From assembly GCF_041260155.1 (NCBI RefSeq), contig NW_027248277.1, forward strand, positions 20,240,872 to 20,304,871: 64,000 nucleotides of DNA, in the 5' to 3' direction. Origin of the DNA: Ptychodera flava. Taxonomy: Eukaryota > Hemichordata > Enteropneusta > Ptychoderidae. Below, piece after piece: positions 56,123 to 64,000 of this stretch (the first letter of the stretch is position 1; each line of letters begins with the position of its first letter). Under the pieces are notes generated by a model. The model was not told where the DNA came from, made no database searches, and saw only the letters and a program-made list of their open reading frames with translations. A program made the translations under genes and the position numbers.

Positions 56123-57060
56123 GAGACCGTTCAGTTTTTACGGCCGGGGGGGGGGGCGGCAAAATCCAGTGGGGGTCATCATAATTTCGGAATCTGCGAA
56201 GGGGGGGGGGGTCATCACTTTTTCACTGGTAGGAAAGGGGGGGTCACCACAGTTTCAAAAACATAATACCTACAATAAAGTTCACTTAATGCCATGGCCA
56301 TGACGACCCTCTTTACCGCGGGCCGCCTTCAGCGGCCCACTACAATAAATATACTTTATGTATTACCCATGACCCTCTTAACGGGAAGACGCCTTTGGCG
56401 GCCCACTCCAATTAGGTTTTACTTCATGCAATGGCCATGATCGACCCTCTTTACCGGCAAGCCGCCTGCGGCGGCCCACTACAATAAATTGACTTCATTG
56501 TAATACCCCATGACCATCATAACGGCCGGACGCCTTCAGCAGCCCTGTTTAGTAAAGTTTACTTCGTGCAATGGCCATGATCGACCCTCTTTTTACCAGC
56601 GGGCCACCTTTGGTTGCCCACTAGAATAAAGTTGACTTTACGTAATGGCCCATGACCCTCTTAACCGGAGGGCTGCCTTTGGCGAACTACTCCAATAAAG
56701 TTTACTTTATACAATGTCCATGGACATAAATTGTCTATGGAAATGAAGTTAAAATTGCCTTACAGTCGTCCTAAGTAACAGACGTTTGCATGGATGTGGC
56801 TGAGAAGTTTGTGCACTGGCATCTCTGCTACACGAATAAAGTGCGCCGCGTACCGGAGTTCAAATCCAAACCGTGCGGGTAAATTTGACATATTAGTTTT
56901 GGTTATTTTTCAGGGGGGGGGGGTTCATCAATTTTTTTCGTCTGACAAAGTGGGGGTCCTCATTTTTTTTCGCGAAAAATGCAGGGGGGTCTATATTTTT
57001 TTGAACACCGGCGACAAGATTTTGCCGGCCCCCCCCAGGCCGTAAAAACTGAACGGTCCC
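56123..57060. mobile_element. Harbinger-like element (inner copy), 938 bp
   Basis: The left end gagaccgttcagtttttacg and right end cgtaaaaactgaacggtccc are flanked by TTA (56120-56122, 57061-57063). Its two subterminal types match those of the outer element but in the opposite order, so it is inserted in reverse. The left part holds an array of gaccctcttta and ggcggcccact units. Confidence 0.85.
56784..56882 (+). other. tRNA-like (pol III promoter-like) sequence in transposon end
   Basis: tggctgagaagtttgtgca resembles the A box of a Ser/Leu-type tRNA; gttcaaatcc at 56858-56867 matches a B box at suitable spacing. The acceptor stem does not pair, so this is probably a tRNA-derived SINE head carried in the element's subterminal region. 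Confidence 0.45.
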
Positions 57061-59964
57061 TTAGATATGCAAAATTCTGCAATAAAGATTACAGGTTGCA
57101 TGAATAAACTTTGACATGCAAAACATATGCACGTGCACTTCCTTTTGAGAACAAATGAAATGTATTGCATTGCCTTCGCAATTCAGTTGTGCAGAAAATA
57201 ATTTGTTGCGCGAGCATGCTTTTGAAAAAAAATGCTGTCATAGTGGGTTAAAAAAATTATCTACACCTCCATTTTCACAACCCCCAAATCAACTGGTGCT
57301 CCCGTAAGTCTGCAGACCCCTCGGCAACAATAAAAACGAAAAAGAAGTGGCACCCGCCACAATGAACACACAATCAGCAATGCAGTTACACTGTATCCAT
57401 TATTAAGAAGTTACGATCCGTCACCGCCTCCCTCTTTTTTCACCTCCGCGCCAAATGTAATTAGGCGCCATGCCATCGAGGTGAATTATTACACAGACCG
57501 CCACCTCACAGACGTTCTGTTGTGTGGGTAGTTTGTAAAAGTGTAGTTTATGCTACATTGGACGTTCTCTTCCGTAGCCTTAATGTCGGAACGTAGCATG
57601 AAATTACCAACTACCACTCAACAGAACGCCTGTGCACCATCTCACATGCCTCAGGTAGCCATAGCATCCTCCAGCAGATACAGGGTGAGATTTGGATTCA
57701 GGTTAGTTTCAGATTTGATTTATAGCTTCAGTCCAGTAGTCTTATTCATTCGCAGCAGCAGTCTTGGGAGCAGTCTTGCCTGATTATATGTGTAATGTTT
57801 GATTTATTGTACTTGTTCTACCACAGCTCCCGAAGTGTGTTTCTATGGAATAAAATTCTAATAGTAGTCTTATTCACGATTTTCATCACGGCAAGAGAAA
57901 CTTCGAAAAACAGATGCATGTAATTAGGCGCCATGCCATCGAGGTGAATTATAGGGTTGAAAAATGATATTTTATTTAAATCCAAATTGTCTTAGATCCG
58001 AAATTCCATGCTGTTCCGCTCCAAAATTCAGTGAACGAAAAAAATGGACTCTAATTAAGAGAAACTATTTTTCTTTTTGGTGTGGCTATTCCGTTCCGTT
58101 CCGTTCCGTTCCGCTCATTCCGTTCCGCTAATCATGTAGCCTCAATGGTCGTCCTCCTTATAAAATGGTGAGTTCTAGTATTTCGCTACTTTGAACGATC
58201 CCGCCAAAATCGAGTGCACTTGCACACGCAGTCTAGTCGCGATACTAGTTCATTACAAACGCGTGGTAGTCAGAGTCAGACTGCTAATCACACCTATGTC
58301 AACTGGCTTTATGAAGATAGCGGTCACTGATGAGCACTAGAGGTAGCCTCGGGAAATTTCTTTGCCAGGAATGAATTGGAGCTAGCTGTGATGGGGATCG
58401 AGCGCGGACATTTGAGTGCAACTTATGGGACTGATTGGTACGGTGACCTCAGCTGCCGCCGGCGACGTTTGTCAACTCGACGTCTGATCAGCATAAATGA
58501 CCCAGCAGTGACGACCGAATATGCCGAAGGCGATAGCAGAAGTCAAAAAACATCCCGGTTTTGTCAGCACATTGGATTCTGGAGGCTACTTGTTTTGTGT
58601 TACATAGGCATGCACGGCTTTAGATCGGGAAAGAAAATGTATATCACTTTTGGAAACAGCTAAGCGTAAGCGATAGTTACGCATATCGCATTGCGATGAT
58701 TGCGCTTTCAACAGTACGTTTACTCGAGGTAAAACTTGAAATTTGAAAAGAAGACAGAAGATATACAGACAGTGCAGACAAAGTGAGAGATCATGCCAGA
58801 ATTTGTGCTGGTACTTGTCCGTGGTCTCAACCCGAACATACCAGACGTACTTTATGTCGGGCATAAATGACAGTATAGGCCTTCCTGTCTGTAAAATGTA
58901 CGGCTCAGGTAGGCCAACATAAATGAAAAACGGTCCTTTTCAGGACCAACAAATTTTCCAAAAAGAGAACTACCTAATCAAATGTGTTGCATGTATTTAT
59001 TATACACAGTGTGTGTGTGCGTTTGTATCTTTCGGTATGCTCCGGTTTGTTTTTTTCCCCCGCGTTGAACAATCAACGCTACGTACGTAAAAAGTAAACA
59101 ACGTATCGCACATGACTCTTTGCAATCTGCATATCATGTCAATCATGCAGATTCAAACTGAACATCGAACGTTATACCGGCGATATTACCGGCAAGTATT
59201 TTATCCTTTTCCTGGTTCCAGACGTCATTTCAAATTTAATTTCGTCAGAAACCAAGTATATTGTGCTCCAAATACTTATACACATATCCCTCAATTTCCA
59301 AGAAAAAAATTAATCGGTAGATTTCTAAATTAACGGTTTTTATTGACGACGTCCAGAGCGTACCGAGTACGTTTGAATATCCCACCATTATGACCACTCT
59401 CGTAGGTTCTCGCGCTTTTATACGGGAGTTGGGGCTTTAAGAGGGTCATGGGCCATTACGTAAAGTCAACTTTATTCTAGTGGGCCACCAAAGGTGGCCC
59501 GCTGATAAAAAGAGGGTCGACCATGGCCATTGCACTAAGTAAACTTTACTGAACAGGGCCGCTGAAGGCGTCCGGCCGTTAAGATGGTCATGGGGTATTA
59601 CAATAAAGTCAATTTATTGTAGTGGGCCGCCGCAGGCGGCCCGCCGGTAAAGAGGGTCGATCATGGCCATTGCATGAAGTAAACTTAATTGGAGTGGTCC
59701 GCCAAAGGCGTCTGCCCGTTAAGAGGGTCATGGGTAATACATAAAGTATTTTTATTGTAGTGGGTAAAGAGGGTCGATCATGGCCATGGCATAAAAGTGA
59801 ACTTTATTGTAGGTATTATGTTTTTGAAAATGTGGTGACCCCCCCTTTCCTACCAGTGAAAAAGTGATGACCCCCCCCTTCTCGGATTCCAAAATTATGA
59901 TGACCCCCCCCCCCTGGATTTTGCCGCCCCCCCCCCCCGGCCGTGAAAACTGAATGGTCCCTAA

Positions 59965-60454
59965 GAAGGTATGCGGTACTTGTGGACAAGGCCACCATAC
60001 CACACTACATGATGATCCCTCCAGTAAGAAGAATCCAGACACCAACCAAGCTTCCCAGAAAACAGAGGTGAAACAAGAAACCGCTGTTTCACACCGAGTA
60101 GAGGTCAACAAAGATTATACAGGTACATGTTCCCATTCACTCATTGTGCCTGTATACCTACATCACAAGAAGACACCGGCTACACAAACACTCGTGTATG
60201 CCCTGTTCGATCCACAATCTGACTCCTGTTTCATAACAGAAGACGCCCTGCTTAGCAAGATGAAGGTGAAAGGTCGTGAAGTACAACTGAAACTATCCAC
60301 CGTGTCGGATGATAACTTAGTGGTCTCATGCAAGAAAATCGACGATTTAGTCATCAAGGATCTGGACGTCACAACCAAAGTAAACTGCCCAGTGTTTACA
60401 CAAGGAATGTCATTCCAGCCAGCCACGACCAGATTCCAAAGCCAGAGACACTAA
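59965..60454 (+). pseudogene. BEL/Pao gag end and aspartic protease region
   Basis: Immediately after the Harbinger-like insertion the sequence reads CGTCGQGHHTTLH, a last zinc knuckle. After a Lys/Thr-rich linker comes LVYALFDPQSDSCFI, the retroviral-type protease active-site region with its Asp. The frame is lost near 60430 and continues in another. Confidence 0.8.
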
Positions 60455-60933
60455 GACAATGGCCACACCTACATGAAGTTGCAGAGAAGTTGTATCCATT
60501 CAGAAATGATGTCGAGATTGGCCTTTTGATCGGGTACAACTGTGTCCGTGCCATAAAGCCGAGAAATGTTATACTTGGCGAAGACGACGCTCCCTTCGCA
60601 GTCAAGACTATTCTTGGATCGGGTGTTATCGGCATCGTGAACAAGTCAATGAACTACAACGACGTACGTGCATGCAGACTTGTCAATACAGAAGAAAGAA
60701 GATGTCACTTTGCCTTCAGAACACAGACTAAAGAACTCAGTCCAGCCCAGGTGAAGCAAATGTTCGAGCTCGACTTCAGCGAAGGGAAAATTGATGAAAA
60801 GGTATCGATCCAAAACAGACGATTCCTGACAAAGGTACGTGAAGGAATCCGCCAAAGAGATGACGGACACTTTGAAATTCCACTTCCATTCAAACAAGAT
60901 GAAGTTAAGTTACCAGATAACAGACCCTTATAG
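60440..60933 (+). pseudogene. BEL/Pao protease-RT connecting region
   Basis: In a second frame from the protease: LYPFRNDVEIGLLIGYNC and TILGSGVIGIVN, then a charged linker to a stop at 60931-60933. GLLIG is typical of the region between protease and RT in BEL elements. Confidence 0.75.
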
Positions 60934-60944
60934 CTGTTAAACGC

Positions 60945-62390
60945 TTGGCTAGATTAATGAACAGACTGATGACGGATAAGCAGTATAAGTTCGATTATAT
61001 TACCTTCATGAGTGACATCATAGACAAAGGGTATGCAGAAAGGGTACCCACCGATGATGAGCCACAGACAGACGGTCAACGATGGTACATTCCACATCAC
61101 GGCGTGTATCACCCGAAGAAGCCAGGTAAAATACGAGTGGTATTTGACCGCAGCGCTGAATATCACAGAGAGACACTGAACAGCCACCTGCTTCAAGGAC
61201 CAGATCTGACAAACGAGTTGATCGGAGTTTTGTGTCACTTCAGACAAGAACCGATAGCATTCACTTGCGACATCGAAGCGATGTTCCACCAAGTTGGAGT
61301 TGACGTTAAACACCGTGATTACCTGAGATTTCTTTGGTACGAGAACGGCAACCTTGATAACGAGCCCACTGAATACAGACTGTTTGGAGCAACGTCCTCA
61401 CCAGGCTGTGTAAACTTCGCCCTCAAGACGACAGCTGACCTTTATGAAAAGGACTATGGTAAAGATGCTGCTGACTTCGTTAGAAGAGACTTCTACGTCT
61501 ACGAGGGGTTGAAGTCAGTCCGAGAGCCGTCCGAGGCAATTAACCTGATTGAGAGCAGCCGACAACTGTGTCAGAGAGGCGGCTTAAATTGCACAAGTAC
61601 ATATCGAACAACAAGGAAGTCATCGATAGTATTCCTCCAGCACAACGAGCTAAGGACATACAAACCATCGACCTTCGTTGCCAGAACCTACCAATCGAGT
61701 GCATGCTGGGTGTGCAATGGTGTCGAGTCCGACACTTTCCAATTTCGAGTCCAGCTGAAGGACAAACCACTGACAAGACGAGGCATCTTATCGACAGTAA
61801 GTTCGGTGTACGATCCCCTCGGACTTGTATCCCCACTACTTCTCGGAGGCAGACACATACTGCAAGAATTATGCAAAGACGGTGCCGACTGGGATGATCC
61901 GATACCAGAAAACACCATGATTAAGTGGGAAAAATGGAGAAGAGACATACTTCTTCTATCAAGTTTGAAGATACCAAGATGTTACAAGCCTAACAACTTC
62001 GGTAAATTGAAGAAAGCAGAACTACACCATTTCTCCGATGCCAGCCATTATGGGTACGGCCAATGTAGTTACCTGCGACTCATCGATGACGAAGACAGAG
62101 TTTCAAGTTCTCTCGTCATGGGAAAATCCAGAGTGGTTCCAACCAGACCAATGACGTTGCCACGATTGGAGCTCACAGCCGCGGTAATCTCAGCCAGAGT
62201 TGGCGCCTTTCTGAGAGACAACCTACAATATGAAGATGTCAGCCACACATACTACACCGATAGTAATGCGGTATTGGGCTACATCAACAATGAAGCAAAG
62301 CATTTCCACATCTTTGTAGCAAATCAGTGGACCAGTGGAGACACGTCGATACCAAGACAAATCCAGCAGACTTGGCTTCGAGAGGTATGA
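60945..62390 (+). pseudogene. BEL/Pao reverse transcriptase and RNase H (catalytic motif altered)
   Basis: RT blocks are visible: YIPHHGVYHPKKPGKIRVV, then FTCDIEAMFHQVGV and LFGATSSPGCVNFALK. At 61494-61505, where the catalytic YxDD box is expected, the codons give Tyr-Val-Tyr-Glu. Between about 61585 and 61735 conserved residues lie in another frame and then return, so there are two compensating breaks. RNase H follows (HHFSDASHYGYGQC; LPRLELTAAV; YYTDSNAVLGYI), ending in a break near 62335. Confidence 0.88.
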
Positions 62391-63004
62391 CTGCAGACGA
62401 GCTACTTACAAGTACTCTATGGTGGAAAGGACCGGCTTTCCTGACTGATATCGAACTGGAACAGACAACCCAAGAAATACCTGAACTCGATACTAATGAT
62501 CCTGAAGTGAAGAAAGAAGCAACAGTCCTCGCTTCACAAACAAACTAAGACTATGCCGACGTACTGACAAGGCTAGAGTACTTTTCCAGTTGGCATAGAG
62601 CCAAGAGAGCGATAGCAGCGTGTATGTAGTTCAGAGAGAAACTACAGAAGCGCAGCGTAAAGAAACCGAAGAAATGTGAAGATAAGGAGACCCTGAAGAA
62701 ACTGATTGAAAGCGACTATGTACCAGTCGACGTTGAAGCAATGCGCAAGGCAGAGCAATTCATCATAAAATTGGTGCAAAAGAAAGCTTTCGTCCAAGAG
62801 ATCCTGACTCTCCCACCGAAGAGAAAGGAAGAGGACGAAGCAAAAAATCTTCGATCTCTGGTGAAGAAGACGAGCTCCCTCTATCGCTTTGATCCATATA
62901 TTGATAAAGACGGTATTGTTCGAGTTGGCGGTAGAATTCGACGAGCAAATCTTCCACGAGAAATAACCCACCCTGTGTGCTGCCGAAACAAGAACACATC
63001 ACGA
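62327..63004 (+). pseudogene. BEL/Pao RNase H end and integrase zinc region (broken)
   Basis: TNPADLASRG closes the RNase H region in a shifted frame; stops follow near 62546 and 62625. From 62741 the frame reads GRIRRANLP, the lead-in to the H2C2 integrase zinc-binding region. Another frame change occurs near 62980. Confidence 0.75.
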
Positions 63005-64000
63005 AGTTAGTGATCGCTCATTACCATGAGAAGATAGGCCATCCAGGATGCGGTATGACAATAAATGAGATACGTTCATCCGGGTATTGGATAATTGCGT
63101 CCACGGCCGCCGTAAGCTCCCACATATGGAAATGTGTAAGATGCAGAAAGCTGCGGAGACCTACCCAACTACAGCGAATGTCAGACCTACCGAAAGACAG
63201 GCTAGAACCAGCCCCACCATTCACCTACAGCGCAGTGGACTATTTCAGTCCATTCTATGTGAAAGAAAAACGAAAGGAAGAGAAAAGATATGGCGTGCTA
63301 TTCACCTGCCTGAATTCACGCGCCATGCACATCGAAATGGCGAACACATTGAGCACCGATTCATTTCTCAATGCGTACCGTCGTTTTGTTTGTCGACGAG
63401 GTCCAGTCCGACAGTTGCGATCCGACCAAGGAACGAACTTTGTTGGTGCCAAGGGAGAATTAGCCGCTGCACTAGCAGAGATGGATGAAGATAAGATCAG
63501 ACAAGAGTTACTGAAGGATAACTGCGATTGGATAAAATTCGAAATGAACATTCCCTACTCCAGTCATATGGGAGGAGTGTGGGAAAGAATGATAAGATCA
63601 GCGAGGAACGCCATGACAAGTCTAATGGTAAACCACGCTTATCGACTTGACGACGAGTTACTGAGAACCCTCCTCGTAGAAGCAGAAGCGATAGTCAACA
63701 GTCGCCCACTGATCTACAACGATGTGAGTTCAGCCAACTCATTAGAACCCCTATCTCCAAGTCAACTACTGACACTGAAACCCAAGGTGGTTTTACCTCC
63801 CCCAGGCAATTTCGAGAAAGCAGATATGTATTGTCATCGTCATTGGAGACGTGTGCAGTATCTTGCTGACGAATTTTGGAGAAGATGGAAAACAGAATTC
63901 CTACCAACCCAGCAACAGCGAAATAAGTGGTTGCTACCACACCAAATCTCCAGAAGGATGATATTGTCTTGGTGGTTGATGATAAAACACCCCGATGCCA
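62995..64000 (+). pseudogene. BEL/Pao integrase core, open to window end
   Basis: One uninterrupted frame of about 335 codons. It has the zinc-binding HYHEKIGHPG and CVRCRK, and the three catalytic acids: Asp in SAVDYF (63238), Asp in RSDQGTNF (63424) and Glu in GGVWERM (63583), spaced D-61-D-52-E. VNSRPL and a DUF5641-like SPSQLLTLK ... HWRRVQYLADEFWRRW follow. All key residues are kept, unlike the RT. The C-terminus is outside the window. Confidence 0.9.

Larger units (their letters stand above)
55194..58128. mobile_element. Element with (GGAAC)n-containing ~90-bp terminal inverted repeats, nested
   Basis: The left end gcggaacggaatgagcggaa and its complement ending 58128 run inward through ggaatagccacaccaaa and ctcttaattagagtccattt. 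It lies within the outer Harbinger-like element and contains the inner one. An internal duplication, taattaggcgccatgccatc, occurs at about 57459 and 57921. Confidence 0.8.
53325..59961. mobile_element. Harbinger-like element (outer), 6.6 kb with nested insertions
   Basis: Termini gggaccgtttagtttttacg (left) and aaaactgaatggtccc (right) are inverted, with TAA on both sides (53322-53324, 59962-59964), a 3-bp duplication typical of PIF/Harbinger. Long G/C homopolymers follow each terminus. The two ends carry different subterminal arrays; the right one (59440-59810) is a minisatellite of gggccgcc/aaagtcaacttta type. No transposase was recognised. Confidence 0.8.
49500..64000 (+). mobile_element. 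Decayed BEL/Pao LTR retrotransposon, running off the right edge
   Basis: In order on the plus strand: gag with DUF1759-type domain, zinc knuckles, aspartic protease, reverse transcriptase, RNase H, H2C2 zinc region and DDE integrase, which is BEL/Pao order. Gag is split at 51300 by a TTAA element and at 53325 by a Harbinger-like element. At least eight frame breaks are present. The 5' LTR, if kept, should lie in about 48990-49500, but its limits cannot be set because the 3' LTR is outside the window. Confidence 0.92.

Overview
This is a window of an animal nuclear genome. Coding exons are small and spliced (GT-AG), introns run from hundreds of bases to about 7.7 kb, and the space between exons is filled with microsatellites, inverted-repeat DNA transposons, foldback elements and a BEL/Pao retrotransposon. 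The gene content (an EGF-NIDO-AMOP-VWD mucin-like protein and an ER-type JmjC oxygenase) and the repeat style fit a marine invertebrate, perhaps amphioxus, an acorn worm or an echinoderm. The species cannot be settled from sequence alone; cnidarians and lophotrochozoans are not excluded.

Layout. (1) Positions 530-28379, minus strand: one large gene followed through 19 exons, about 4.67 kb of coding sequence, running off the left edge. It reads signal peptide (28256-28379), a long Ser/Thr-rich mucin exon (18886-20577), five EGF exons, a NIDO domain in four exons (one, 11760-11884, found here only by reading splice sites), an AMOP domain, a VWD domain, a YPPIF-type module and a further Cys-rich EGF-like start. 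Nearly all intron phases agree across exons. Two places do not read cleanly: an in-frame TGA in the mucin exon and a one-base phase conflict at the start of VWD. (2) Positions 30456-30782, minus strand: a coding-looking terminal exon of an unrecognised gene. (3) Positions 34756-42900, plus strand: a four-exon JmjC/cupin oxygenase with a signal peptide and a thioredoxin-like N-terminal region, complete to its stop codon but with a frameshift near 35044. (4) Positions 44517-48900: a 4.4 kb composite inverted-repeat element with a tandem array of about 14 units of about 150 bp. (5) From about 49500 to the right edge, plus strand: a decayed BEL/Pao retrotransposon (gag with DUF1759 and zinc knuckle, protease, RT, RNase H, integrase). 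It is split by a TTAA-flanked piggyBac-like element (51304-53235) and by a 6.6 kb Harbinger-like element (53325-59961) that itself holds two further nested elements.

The two host genes both encode proteins that enter the secretory route, one a likely surface or extracellular-matrix mucin, the other a likely ER-lumen oxygenase. Nothing in the sequence shows that they work together. The most interesting material is structural: recovered cryptic exons, splice sites duplicated by a minisatellite, an exon bracketed by two copies of the same MITE, a perfect 103 bp inverted repeat, several foldback families with similar loops, and four-deep transposon nesting.
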